A stretch of DNA of 64,000 nt from Citrobacter sp. Marseille-Q6884 (lineage in GTDB: Bacteria > Pseudomonadota > Gammaproteobacteria > Enterobacterales > Enterobacteriaceae): NCBI RefSeq assembly GCF_945906775.1, contig NZ_CAMDRE010000001.1, positions 558,001-622,000 of the forward strand, in the 5' to 3' direction. The notes under the pieces are model-generated. The model was not told where the DNA came from, made no database searches, and was given only the letters and a program-made list of their open reading frames with translations. Made by a program: the position numbers and the translations under genes. Each line of letters begins with the position of its first letter. Positions within the stretch are counted from its first letter, which is position 1. Of this stretch, positions 25,580 to 34,177 are shown piece after piece.

Positions 25580-25673
25580 TTTCGTTTTATTGCATTTTAC
25601 GCCATTGAACTTTCGATTTCTTTCATATAGATTTTAAACAAACGATCATGTGTACAAGTGAAACGAAACGAAA
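25580..25673. promoter_or_regulatory. AgaR operators in front of agaS
   Basis: Two sites lie in the agaA-agaS gap: a plus-strand TTTCGTTTTATTGCATTTTA at 25580-25599 (about 18 of 20 consensus positions) and a minus-strand perfect match at 25654-25673 (TTTCGTTTCGTTTCACTTGT on that strand). A third partial TTTCGATTTCTTTC lies at 25611. E. coli also has a second AgaR-regulated promoter before agaS. The rest of the 302-bp gap (25430-25731) is AT-rich and noncoding. Confidence 0.75.
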
Positions 25674-25731
25674 GATAGCAACATGTTTACCAGCGTCTGA
25701 TGTGGAATTCACAAGACTAAGGACTTAAGTT

Positions 25732-26886
25732 ATGCCAGAAACCTACACTCCTGTTGCTGCGGTAACGGGCACCTGGACAGAAGAAGAGATCCGCCAGCAA
25801 CCTGCCAGTTGGATCCGTTCTCTCGTTAATATCGACAACATTCGATCCGCCATTGATAGCTTCCTCACACCATTACTGCGCAAAAACGACCTGCGGATCG
25901 TTCTGACCGGAGCGGGTACTTCGGCCTTTATCGGCGACATCATCGCTCCCTGGCTCGCCAGCCACACCGGAAAAAACATCAGCGCCGTTCCCACCACGGA
26001 TTTGGTGACCAATCCGATGGATTACCTGAACCCAGCACATCCGCTGCTGCTGGTGTCTTTCGCGCGCTCGGGCAACAGCCCCGAGAGTGTCGCCGCAGTA
26101 GAGCTGGCTAATCAGTTTGTCCCTGAGTGCTATCACCTTTCGATCACCTGCAACGAAGCGGGCAGCCTGTATCAAAATGCAATCGAAAGCGACAACGCCT
26201 TTGCGCTGTTAATGCCTGCCGAAACCCATGACCGTGGTTTCGCCATGACCAGCAGTATTACCACCATGATGGCCAGCTGCCTGGCCGTCTTCGCCCCGGA
26301 GAAAATCAACAGTAAAACCTTCCGCGACGTGGCGGATCGTTGCCAAAAGATCCTGACCTCGCTTGGCGATTTTAGCGATGGCGTATTTGGTCATGAACCC
26401 TGGAAACGGATCGTCTATCTCGGCAGCGGCGGGCTGCAGGGCGCCGCGCGTGAATCTGCACTGAAGGTTCTGGAGCTGACCGCAGGAAAACTGGCCGCGT
26501 TCTATGACTCGCCAACCGGTTTTCGCCATGGCCCCAAATCGCTGGTCGATAACGAAACGCTCGTGGTGGTCTTTGTCTCCAGCCATCCCTATACGCGTCA
26601 GTATGATCTCGATCTGTTAGCTGAGTTACGCCGCGATCAACAGGCGCTGCGCGTTATCGCCATTGCCGAGAAAACCGATGCCACCATTGAAGCCGGCCCA
26701 CATATCCTGCTGCCATCTTCACGCACGTTCATCGATATGGAATTAGCGTTCTGCTTCCTGATGTACGCCCAGGTGTTTGCACTTACGCAATCCATCAACA
26801 TCGGCAATACGCCAGATACGCCTTCCGCCAGCGGTACAGTCAACCGTGTCGTACAGGGTGTTGTCATTCATCCCTGGAATGCCTAA
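25732..26886 (+). CDS. agaS: galactosamine-6-phosphate deaminase/isomerase AgaS
   Basis: SIS-domain enzyme that converts galactosamine-6-phosphate to tagatose-6-phosphate and ammonia. The 384-residue protein carries two SIS domains. The first includes RIVLTGAGTSAFIGDIIAPW and LLVSFARSGNSPESVAAVEL, and the second includes RIVYLGSGGLQGAARESALK and FYDSPTGFRHGPKSLVD, both sugar-phosphate binding. It heads a two-gene transcript with kbaY under AgaR control. No agaI homologue is present in the window, which fits AgaS being the true deaminase. Confidence 0.95.
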   Translation: MPETYTPVAAVTGTWTEEEIRQQPASWIRSLVNIDNIRSAIDSFLTPLLRKNDLRIVLTGAGTSAFIGDIIAPWLASHTGKNISAVPTTDLVTNPMDYLNPAHPLLLVSFARSGNSPESVAAVELANQFVPECYHLSITCNEAGSLYQNAIESDNAFALLMPAETHDRGFAMTSSITTMMASCLAVFAPEKINSKTFRDVADRCQKILTSLGDFSDGVFGHEPWKRIVYLGSGGLQGAARESALKVLELTAGKLAAFYDSPTGFRHGPKSLVDNETLVVVFVSSHPYTRQYDLDLLAELRRDQQALRVIAIAEKTDATIEAGPHILLPSSRTFIDMELAFCFLMYAQVFALTQSINIGNTPDTPSASGTVNRVVQGVVIHPWNA

Positions 26887-26898
26887 GAGGATCGTTTT

Positions 26899-27774
26899 AT
26901 GAGCATTATTTCCACCAAATATCTCCTGCAGGATGCACAGGCTAAAGGTTATGCCGTACCTGCGTTCAACATCCATAACGCCGAAACGATCCAGGCGATC
27001 CTCGAAGTGTGCAATGAAATGCGTTCGCCGGTGATCCTCGCCGGGACTCCGGGCACCTTTAAACATATCGCGCTGGAAGAGATTTACGCGCTGTGCAGCG
27101 CCTACTCCACAACCTACGACATGCCGCTGGCGCTGCATCTTGATCATCATGAATCACTGGATGATATCCGTCGCAAAGTGAATGCCGGGGTACGTAGCGC
27201 GATGATCGATGGCAGCCACTTCCCGTTTGAAGAAAACGTAAAGCTGGTGAAATCCGTTGTGGACTTTTGCCACGCCAAAGATTGCAGCGTTGAAGCAGAA
27301 TTAGGCCGTTTGGGCGGCGTTGAAGATGATATGAGCGTTGATGCAGAAAGCGCATTCCTGACCGACCCGCAGGAAGCAAAACGTTTTGTTGAGCTGACCG
27401 GCGTAGACAGCCTTGCTGTCGCTATCGGTACCGCGCACGGCCTCTACACCAAAACGCCAAAAATCGATTTCCAGCGCCTGGCCGAGATTCGTGAAGTTGT
27501 TGATATTCCGCTGGTGCTGCACGGCGCAAGCGATGTACCTGACGAATATGTCCGCCGCACAATCGAACTCGGCGTGTGCAAAGTTAACGTCGCCACCGAA
27601 CTGAAAATTGCCTTCGCTGATGCGGTCAAAGCATGGTTTGCTGAAAACCCACAGGGTAACGATCCTCGCTACTACATGCGTGTCGGTATGGATGCAATGA
27701 AAGAAGTGGTACGGAGCAAAATCAACGTCTGTGGCTCGGCGAATAAATTGATGCCAGCCCGCGAATTATCGTAG
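26899..27774 (+). CDS. kbaY: tagatose-1,6-bisphosphate aldolase catalytic subunit KbaY
   Basis: Class II zinc aldolase that splits tagatose-1,6-bisphosphate into dihydroxyacetone phosphate and glyceraldehyde-3-phosphate, with KbaZ as partner. Family residues are visible: D82 and H83 in HLDHHE, H180 in GTAHG and H208 in LHGASD, plus AELGRLGGVEDD. The length is 291 residues, a few more than the 286 I recall for E. coli, because of an altered C-terminal tail (NKLMPARELS). It follows agaS by 12 nt and ends the aga cluster. The agaBCD and agaI genes that follow kbaY in E. coli are missing. Confidence 0.95.
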   Translation: MSIISTKYLLQDAQAKGYAVPAFNIHNAETIQAILEVCNEMRSPVILAGTPGTFKHIALEEIYALCSAYSTTYDMPLALHLDHHESLDDIRRKVNAGVRSAMIDGSHFPFEENVKLVKSVVDFCHAKDCSVEAELGRLGGVEDDMSVDAESAFLTDPQEAKRFVELTGVDSLAVAIGTAHGLYTKTPKIDFQRLAEIREVVDIPLVLHGASDVPDEYVRRTIELGVCKVNVATELKIAFADAVKAWFAENPQGNDPRYYMRVGMDAMKEVVRSKINVCGSANKLMPARELS

Positions 27775-27803
27775 AACGCATCGAGAGTTGAATGCGAATT
27801 ATG

Positions 27804-27841
27804 GAGCGTTATCTGGTTTATACCGGGTGACGCTCTTTTTT
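27804..27841 (+). terminator. terminator after kbaY
   Basis: GAGCGTTATCTGGT-TTA-TACCGGGTGACGCTC followed by TTTTTT forms an interrupted but stable stem, 30 nt after the kbaY stop, on the plus strand. Confidence 0.8.
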
Positions 27842-27894
27842 ACGACATCCTTCTGGCACTGAAGGAGAACGGATTTAGAACGACGGATGGGCTG

Positions 27895-28896
27895 TTAGCA
27901 TACCCGCCATGACCCCCCTTTCTTCGCCCCAATGCGTTGTAGCTTTCCTTTTTGCTGTAATGCTTTCAGATATCTTTCCACTGTTCGTGCTGAAATTTCG
28001 CATTCACCTGCAAGGCTTTTGGCCGTTCGCGTCGGCTGATCCGATAAGATCTGCAGGATACGTTTCTCTATGGCCGTTAACTCAGACGATATTTCTTCCG
28101 ACATTTGTTCCGACATTTCTTCCGACAGCGCGGAGGTGTTTTCTAATCCCTCTTTCAATGCAGTGATCATGTTGTCCAACATAAATTCTATAAACGCCGT
28201 ACAGCCACTTTGCCGATCGCATTGCCCCAGAATCTGATAATACCGCTCTTGCTGGTAGTGGATCAGTGTCTCCACCGGTAGCCACGCCAGTTCTGCACGC
28301 CACTCGCTAAGAATTAATGTCTGCCATAACCGCCCCATTCGGCCGTTTCCATCCGCAAATGGATGGATGAATTCAAACTCGTAATGGAAAACAGCCCCCG
28401 CAATCAGGGGATGGATTTCCGTGACGCTTAACCAATGCAGCAATTCATCCATCAAACGGGGAAGTTGCGAAGCGGGGGGAGCCATATGAATGAGTTGTTT
28501 TTCTCTGTATACGCCAACATTTCCTGAGCGCAATCGACCAGGATTATCGACCAGGCCCATCATCAAGATGTGGTGGGCATTCAAAAGGTCAGATAACTGA
28601 TGACTTTTCCACTCCGACATCTTTTCATAGGCCAATATCGCATTTCTGACTTCCTGTATATCTTTAGCCGGAGCCAGAATGCGCTTCCCTTCCATCAGTG
28701 CCGTAACCTGGTCCGCGCTCAGCGAATTATGCTCAATCGCTAAAGAAGCCTGAATAGTGCGAATGCGATTCTCTTTGCGCAAAAGAGGAGATGCCCGCCC
28801 AGCCATAACCGCCCAATGCCCCATAAGCTCACCAATCTCAATCACCTGATTGAGTATCAGTGGCGTGACGGCGAAGGGAGGCTGGTATTCACCCAC
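27895..28896 (-). CDS. Fic-domain protein with C-terminal winged helix
   Basis: Predicted nucleotidyl (AMP) transferase acting on protein side chains. The 333-residue product carries the complete Fic core motif HPFADGNGRMGR at 178-189 with its catalytic histidine. An N-terminal segment SLAIEHN (51-57) resembles the inhibitory helix motif of self-inhibited Fic proteins. After a repeat-rich linker (SEEMSEQMSEEISSE, 258-272), a C-terminal winged helix (about 275-325, RTAKSLAGECEISARTVERY) suggests DNA binding. The start is a GTG 2 nt after the rsmI stop, and its ribosome-binding site GGAGAA lies within the rsmI end, so it is coupled to rsmI. Target and role are unknown. Confidence 0.88.
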   Translation of the reverse strand: MGEYQPPFAVTPLILNQVIEIGELMGHWAVMAGRASPLLRKENRIRTIQASLAIEHNSLSADQVTALMEGKRILAPAKDIQEVRNAILAYEKMSEWKSHQLSDLLNAHHILMMGLVDNPGRLRSGNVGVYREKQLIHMAPPASQLPRLMDELLHWLSVTEIHPLIAGAVFHYEFEFIHPFADGNGRMGRLWQTLILSEWRAELAWLPVETLIHYQQERYYQILGQCDRQSGCTAFIEFMLDNMITALKEGLENTSALSEEMSEQMSEEISSELTAIEKRILQILSDQPTRTAKSLAGECEISARTVERYLKALQQKGKLQRIGAKKGGSWRVC

Positions 28897-28898
28897 GC

Positions 28899-29762
28899 TT
28901 ATTCTCCCTGCTGTTCCAGCGCGTGCTTATACAGCGCGTTCTTTTTCACACCATGGATTTCAGCAGCCAGCGCGGCGGCCTTTTTCAGCGGCAACTCGGC
29001 CTGCAGCAGCGCCAGCGTCCGTAACGCATCGGCCGGGAGATCGTCTTCCTGCGCTTTGTGTCCTTCGACAATCAGCACCATTTCGCCTTTGCGGCGGTTT
29101 TCATCTTCTTTTACCCAGGCCAGCAGTTCGCCAACCGGCGCCCCGTGAATGGTTTCCCAGGTTTTGGTTAATTCGCGCGCCAGTACCACATAGCGCGACT
29201 CCCCCCAGACGGTAACCATGTCTTCCAGGCTATCGAGGAGGCGGTGAGTCGATTCATAAAAAATCAGAGTCCGCGGTTCCGCCTCAATGGCTTTTAACGT
29301 ATCGCGGCGGCCTTTGGATTTGGCAGGCAGAAAACCTTCATAGCAAAAACGATCTGACGGCAGACCCGCAGCGCTCAATGCGGCAATCGCAGCGCACGGA
29401 CCCGGCAGAGGAACGACGCGAATACCCGCTTCACGACAGGTGCGCACCAGGTGATAACCCGGATCGTTAATCAGCGGCGTACCGGCGTCGGAAACCAAGG
29501 CAATGTTTTGCCCTTCTTTCAGTTTTGCGACTAACGTTTCGGCTTTTTGCTGCTCGTTATGATCATGTAGCGCGAACAAACGCGCGTTAATCGCGAAGTG
29601 TTGTAACAATAATCCTGTATGACGAGTGTCTTCAGCGGCAATCAAATCAACGGCTTGTAAAACTTCGAGCGCTCGTTGGGTAATATCAGCCAAATTCCCG
29701 ATAGGAGTAGGTACAATAAAGAGTTGGCCTTGAGAATTATCCGCCGATTCGTGTTGTTTCAT
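28899..29762 (-). CDS. rsmI: 16S rRNA 2'-O-methyltransferase RsmI
   Basis: SAM-dependent enzyme that 2'-O-methylates C1402 of 16S rRNA in the ribosomal decoding centre. The 287-residue protein has the tetrapyrrole-methylase fold: FIVPTPIGNLADITQRALEV at the N-terminus, AEDTRHTGLLLQHF, VSDAGTPLINDPGYHLVR and LPGPCAAIAALSAAGLPSDR. It is divergent from lpoA with 63 bp between the starts, as in E. coli. The Fic gene follows immediately downstream, an arrangement I do not know from K-12. Confidence 0.96.
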   Translation of the reverse strand: MKQHESADNSQGQLFIVPTPIGNLADITQRALEVLQAVDLIAAEDTRHTGLLLQHFAINARLFALHDHNEQQKAETLVAKLKEGQNIALVSDAGTPLINDPGYHLVRTCREAGIRVVPLPGPCAAIAALSAAGLPSDRFCYEGFLPAKSKGRRDTLKAIEAEPRTLIFYESTHRLLDSLEDMVTVWGESRYVVLARELTKTWETIHGAPVGELLAWVKEDENRRKGEMVLIVEGHKAQEDDLPADALRTLALLQAELPLKKAAALAAEIHGVKKNALYKHALEQQGE

Positions 29763-29825
29763 TGTGTCGTCCGTATTGCCGATTTAATATTGAGCATTGC
29801 GTAAAAAAATATCACTGGATACAGA

Positions 29826-31880
29826 ATGGTACCCTCAACATTTTCTCGTTTGAAAGCCGCGCGCGCACTGCCTGTTATCCTGGCAGCATTGTTGTTCGCC
29901 GGTTGTGGCACCCAGGCGCCCGATCAGAGTGCAGCCCATATGCAGGGCACTGCGCAAGCTGATTCCGGCTTTTATCTGCAACAGATGCAGCAAAGTTCAG
30001 ATGATAGCAAGACCAACTGGCAATTACTCGCCATTCGTGCACTGCTGAAAGAAGGTAAAAGCCAGCAGGCGGTCGAATTGTTCAACCAGTTGCCGCAGAA
30101 TCTGAACGATAATCAACGCCGGGAGCAGTCTCTGCTGGCGGTGGAAATCAAGCTGGCACAAAAAGATGTGGCTGGCGCACAGGCATTGCTGGATAAACTC
30201 ACCCCTGCCGATTTCGATCAGAACCAGCAAGCGCGATACTGGCAAGCGCAAATTGACGCCAGCCAGGGTCGCCCTTCCCTCTCACTGCTGCGTGCGTTAA
30301 TCGCTCAGGAGCCGCTGCTTGCCGCTAAAGATAAGCAGAAAAATAGTGATGCGACCTGGCAGGCGCTCTCATCCATGACGCCAGAACAAGCTCAGGCGTT
30401 GGTCATCAATGCCGATGAGAATGTGCTGCAAGGCTGGCTGGATCTGCAACGCGTATGGTTTGATAACCGTAACGACCCGGACATGATGAAAGCGGGTATT
30501 GCCGACTGGCAAAAACGCTATCCGCAAAACCCGGGAGCCAAACTGCTGCCAACGCAGCTGGTTAACGTCCAGAGCTTTAAACCAGCATCCACCAGCAAAA
30601 TTGCGCTGCTGCTGCCTCTGAATGGTCAGGCTGCTGTGTTTGGCCGTACGATTCAGCAAGGTTTTGAAGCGGCGAAAAATATGGGCACGCAACCGGTAGC
30701 CGCCCCCGCAGTAACACCGGCAGTGGCGCCAACGAGCGGCACCGAAACAAATGCTCAGCCACAGACGGCTGATGGCGTTGCCAGTCCTTCTCAGGCTTCA
30801 GTGAGCGATCTGACCAGCGATGCGCCAGCGCAGACAGAAACCGCGGTTGCTGCGCCACAATCAACTTCAGCGCAACCGACCACGGCAAGCGCGCCGGCGA
30901 ATCCTTCCGCTGAGCTGAAAATCTACGACACCTCCTCGCAGCCGCTGAACCAGATTCTGGCGCAGGTGCAACAGGATGGCGCCAGCATTGTTGTCGGCCC
31001 GTTGCTGAAGAACAATGTTGAAGAGCTGATGAAAAGCAACACCCCGCTGAACGTGCTGGCGCTTAACCAGCCTGAGGCGGTGAAGAATCTGCCAAATGTA
31101 TGCTACTTCGCCCTGTCACCGGAAGATGAAGCGCGCGATGCCGCACGTCATATTCGTGCGCAGGGTAAGCAAGCTCCGCTGCTGCTGGTTCCACGTAGCG
31201 GCCTTGGCGATCGTGTATCAAACGCCTTTGCTCAGGAATGGCAGACGCTTGGCGGCGGTGTGGTGTTACAGCAGAAGTTTGGCTCTACTGCAGAGCTGAA
31301 AATGGGCGTCAACGGTGGTTCCGGGATTTCCCTGACAGGCAGCCCAATTGCCTCCTCACTTCCGTCACAGCCTGGTGTAACAATTGGTGGTCTGACGATC
31401 CCAGCAGCACCAACGGATGCGCAAATCACTGGCGGAAGCGGTCGTGTTGATGCCGTGTACATTCTGGCGACCCCGGAAGAAATTGCGTTTATTAAACCGA
31501 TGATCGCCATGCGTAACGGCAGCCAGAGCGGTGCCACGCTGTATGCCAGCTCGCGTAGCGCACAAGGCACGGCGGGTCCTGACTTCCGACTGGAGATGGA
31601 AGGCTTACAGTACAGCGAAATTCCTATGCTGGCTGGCGGCAATGCGTCACTCATGCAGCAGGCGTTAAGCGCGGTGCGTAACGACTATTCGCTGGCGCGT
31701 ATGTACGCCATGGGCGTTGATGCCTGGTCACTGGCGAACCACTTCTCGCAAATGCGTCAGGTGCAGGGATTCGAAATTAGCGGTAACACGGGTGCATTAA
31801 CTGCAACGCAGGATTGTGTGATAAACAGGAAGTTATCATGGCTCAAATACCAGCAAGGAGAAGTCGTTCCTGCCAGCTAA
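29826..31880 (+). CDS. lpoA: outer-membrane lipoprotein activator of PBP1A, LpoA
   Basis: Lipoprotein anchored in the outer membrane that reaches through the periplasm to stimulate the peptidoglycan synthase PBP1A (MrcA). It has 684 residues. The lipobox LLFAGC gives lipid-modified Cys27. An N-terminal TPR-like helical half is followed by a Pro/Ala/Thr/Gln-rich linker (about residues 285-360) and a C-terminal periplasmic-binding-protein-like domain. The linker is low complexity and differs in length between species. The gene overlaps the start of yraN by 43 bp. Confidence 0.96.
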   Translation: MVPSTFSRLKAARALPVILAALLFAGCGTQAPDQSAAHMQGTAQADSGFYLQQMQQSSDDSKTNWQLLAIRALLKEGKSQQAVELFNQLPQNLNDNQRREQSLLAVEIKLAQKDVAGAQALLDKLTPADFDQNQQARYWQAQIDASQGRPSLSLLRALIAQEPLLAAKDKQKNSDATWQALSSMTPEQAQALVINADENVLQGWLDLQRVWFDNRNDPDMMKAGIADWQKRYPQNPGAKLLPTQLVNVQSFKPASTSKIALLLPLNGQAAVFGRTIQQGFEAAKNMGTQPVAAPAVTPAVAPTSGTETNAQPQTADGVASPSQASVSDLTSDAPAQTETAVAAPQSTSAQPTTASAPANPSAELKIYDTSSQPLNQILAQVQQDGASIVVGPLLKNNVEELMKSNTPLNVLALNQPEAVKNLPNVCYFALSPEDEARDAARHIRAQGKQAPLLLVPRSGLGDRVSNAFAQEWQTLGGGVVLQQKFGSTAELKMGVNGGSGISLTGSPIASSLPSQPGVTIGGLTIPAAPTDAQITGGSGRVDAVYILATPEEIAFIKPMIAMRNGSQSGATLYASSRSAQGTAGPDFRLEMEGLQYSEIPMLAGGNASLMQQALSAVRNDYSLARMYAMGVDAWSLANHFSQMRQVQGFEISGNTGALTATQDCVINRKLSWLKYQQGEVVPAS

Positions 31881-32233
31881 CAAGTAAACAGACCGGTGAC
31901 GCGTGGGAAGCTGCTGCGCGTGACTGGCTGGAGGGCAAAGGACTGCATTTTATCGCCGCCAACGTACGTGAACGGGGCGGCGAAATCGACCTGATAATGC
32001 GTGAAGGCCGCACCACCATCTTTGTTGAAGTCCGCTACCGGCGTTCAACCCAGTTTGGCGGCGCAGCGGCAAGTGTGACTCGCAGCAAACAACACAAATT
32101 ATTACAGACCGCCCGCTTGTGGCTCGCGCGCCACAATGGGAGTTTTGATACTGTGGATTGCCGTTTCGATGTGTTAGCCTTCACCGGAAATGATGTTGAG
32201 TGGTTTAAGAATGCGTTTAATGACCACTCATAA
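31838..32233 (+). CDS. yraN: YraN, UPF0102 nuclease-fold protein
   Basis: Small protein of unknown function with a predicted PD-(D/E)XK-type nuclease fold. The 131-residue product carries RGGEIDLIMREGRTTIFVEVRYR (residues 50-72), where E, D and EVR are the putative metal-binding residues, and VTRSKQHKLLQTARLWLA. I chose the ATG at 31838 because it has AGGAAG 6 nt upstream and gives the same length as E. coli YraN. Its first 43 bases overlap lpoA in another frame. The family is very widespread and often near translation or replication genes. Confidence 0.93.
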   Translation: MAQIPARRSRSCQLTSKQTGDAWEAAARDWLEGKGLHFIAANVRERGGEIDLIMREGRTTIFVEVRYRRSTQFGGAAASVTRSKQHKLLQTARLWLARHNGSFDTVDCRFDVLAFTGNDVEWFKNAFNDHS

Positions 32234-32267
32234 TTGAAGATACAGAGCCTGGTACTTAAGGATTAGC

Positions 32268-32858
32268 GTGTTAGACAGAATTAAAGTCTGCTTTACAGAA
32301 AGCATTCAAACTCAAATAGCTGCAGCTGAAGCGCTCCCGGATGCGATTTCCCGTGCGGCCATGACGCTGGTTCAATCCCTGCTCAATGGCAACAAAATTC
32401 TCTGTTGTGGTAATGGGACGTCCGCTGCCAACGCACAGCATTTTGCTGCCAGCATGATCAACCGTTTTGAAACAGAACGCCCAAGTTTACCTGCGATTGC
32501 ACTAAATACTGATAATGTGGTCTTAACTGCGATTGCCAACGACCGCCTGCACGACGAAGTTTATGCCAAACAAGTCCGTGCGCTGGGACATGCAGGCGAT
32601 GTTCTGTTGGCCATTTCTACGCGTGGTAATAGCCGCGATATCGTAAAGGCCGTTGAGGCAGCCGTTACGCGTGACATGACTATCGTCGCGCTGACCGGTT
32701 ATGACGGGGGAGAACTGGCCGGGTTATTAGGGCCACAGGATGTTGAAATTCGCATCCCTTCCCACCACAGCGCCCGCATTCAAGAAATGCATATGCTGAC
32801 GGTCAACTGCCTTTGCGATCTCATCGATAACACGCTTTTTCCTCACCAGGATGATTAA
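32268..32858 (+). CDS. diaA: DnaA initiator-associating protein DiaA
   Basis: SIS-fold tetrameric protein that binds DnaA and promotes its ordered assembly at oriC, ensuring timely replication initiation. The 196-residue protein contains KILCCGNGTSAANAQHFAAS and LAISTRGNSRDIVKAVEAA, the two halves of a SIS domain. The start is a GTG at 32268-32270 with AAGGA 5 nt upstream, as in E. coli. It is 34 nt after yraN and 9 nt before dolP. Confidence 0.95.
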   Translation: MLDRIKVCFTESIQTQIAAAEALPDAISRAAMTLVQSLLNGNKILCCGNGTSAANAQHFAASMINRFETERPSLPAIALNTDNVVLTAIANDRLHDEVYAKQVRALGHAGDVLLAISTRGNSRDIVKAVEAAVTRDMTIVALTGYDGGELAGLLGPQDVEIRIPSHHSARIQEMHMLTVNCLCDLIDNTLFPHQDD

Positions 32859-32867
32859 GGAGTACAC

Positions 32868-33443
32868 ATGAAGGCATTTTCACCGCTCGCAGTCATCATT
32901 TCTGCGTTGCTGTTGCAAGGCTGTGTAGCTGCCGCCGTTGTCGGAACTGCTGCTGTCGGCACGAAAGCCGCAACAGACCCTCGCAGTGTCGGCACCCAGG
33001 TAGATGATGGAACCCTGGAATTACGCGTCAATACGGCGTTGTCAAAAGATGCCCAGATTAAGAAAGAAGCGCGCATCAACGTCAGCGCTTATCAGGGTAA
33101 GGTGCTACTGGTTGGTCAGTCGCCTAATAGCGAACTGTCTGCACGAGCAAAACAAATTGCTATGGGTGTAGAAGGCACAACGGAAGTCTATAACGAGATC
33201 CGTCAGGGTCAGCCAATTGGTCTGGGTGAAGCCTCTAACGACACCTGGATCACCACCAAAGTGCGTTCTCAGTTGCTCACCAGCGATCAAGTGAAATCGT
33301 CTAACGTGAAAGTGACAACCGAAAATGGGGAAGTGTTCCTGCTGGGTCTGGTCACCGAGCGTGAAGCGAAGGCTGCTGCGGATATCGCCAGCCGGGTCAG
33401 CGGTGTGAAACGCGTCACCACAGCCTTTACGTTCATTAAGTAA
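32868..33443 (+). CDS. dolP: outer-membrane lipoprotein DolP (YraP), two BON domains
   Basis: Outer-membrane lipoprotein that supports envelope integrity and localises to the division site. The 191-residue product has a signal peptide with lipobox LLLQGC (lipidated Cys19) and two BON phospholipid-binding domains (about residues 47-115 and 125-190). In E. coli it is controlled by sigma E; I have not located that promoter here. It lies 9 nt after diaA and converges on yraR. Confidence 0.95.
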   Translation: MKAFSPLAVIISALLLQGCVAAAVVGTAAVGTKAATDPRSVGTQVDDGTLELRVNTALSKDAQIKKEARINVSAYQGKVLLVGQSPNSELSARAKQIAMGVEGTTEVYNEIRQGQPIGLGEASNDTWITTKVRSQLLTSDQVKSSNVKVTTENGEVFLLGLVTEREAKAAADIASRVSGVKRVTTAFTFIK

Positions 33444-33452
33444 CGGACGAAC

Positions 33453-33480
33453 GGTCCGGCAGCGATTGCTGACCGGGCCT
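33453..33480. terminator. hairpin between convergent dolP and yraR
   Basis: GGTCCGGCAGC-GATT-GCTGACCGGGCC can fold into an interrupted GC-rich stem just past the dolP stop codon. There is no long T-run on either side, so its strength is uncertain. Confidence 0.45.
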
Positions 33481-33491
33481 GCATCCTTATT

Positions 33492-34139
33492 CTATTCTGC
33501 CAACCGTTTTGCCCTTTCGCGAAGTTGAGAAGATGTCAGAATTGCGACGCCTTCATGCTCCGGCGATATCGCTTCTGCCAGCATTGCCCGCGCGACATCC
33601 CGCCCCTCAATCGATTTCCAGTTTCCGGGCAGCAACCTGAACAACGGTGCAAAGAGCATTTCATTCGTTCGCTGTTTCTCCCGCTCCCCCAACAACATCG
33701 AAGGCCGAACAATCGTTAGCCGTGGCCAGTTCTGAGCAATCAGCGCCTCTTCCATCTCACCTTTTACCCGGTTATAGAAGAAGGGAGAGTGAGCATTAGC
33801 CCCCATCGAACTCACCACCAGCATATGCTGCGCCCCCAGGCGACGCCCCGTCAGTGCCGTATCGACCACCAGCGTATAATCGGCATGAATAAACGCCTCT
33901 TTACTGCCCGCTTCGCGTCGGGTGGTGCCCAGACAGCAAAAAACAATATCGACCGGATCGGTCACCTGCGCCAGGGCATCGGTCAGTTGTGGATCATGAG
34001 GGTTATAGATCCCCACCGTATCAGCCAGCGGCCGACGTGTCGGGGCAGTGATGGCGTGAACCCGGGGTTCATTCAGCAGCATACGCAATAAATGCCCGCC
34101 AACCAGCCCCGTCGCGCCTGTAATTAACACCTGACTCAT
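33492..34139 (-). CDS. yraR: YraR, NAD(P)-binding Rossmann-fold protein
   Basis: Predicted atypical short-chain dehydrogenase or nucleoside-diphosphate-sugar epimerase-like protein of unknown substrate. The 215-residue protein begins MSQVLITGATGLVGGHLLRM (GxxGxxG nucleotide motif) and has VFCCLGTTRREAGS and the YNRVKGEMEEAL segment with the Tyr-x3-Lys catalytic pair. I chose the ATG at 34137-34139, which matches the E. coli start and has GGAAGGA upstream. It converges on dolP and follows yhbP. Confidence 0.92.
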   Translation of the reverse strand: MSQVLITGATGLVGGHLLRMLLNEPRVHAITAPTRRPLADTVGIYNPHDPQLTDALAQVTDPVDIVFCCLGTTRREAGSKEAFIHADYTLVVDTALTGRRLGAQHMLVVSSMGANAHSPFFYNRVKGEMEEALIAQNWPRLTIVRPSMLLGEREKQRTNEMLFAPLFRLLPGNWKSIEGRDVARAMLAEAISPEHEGVAILTSSQLRERAKRLAE

Positions 34140-34177
34140 CGTTTTTCCTTCCCCTGCGCCCGCTTTCACTCTTCTAA

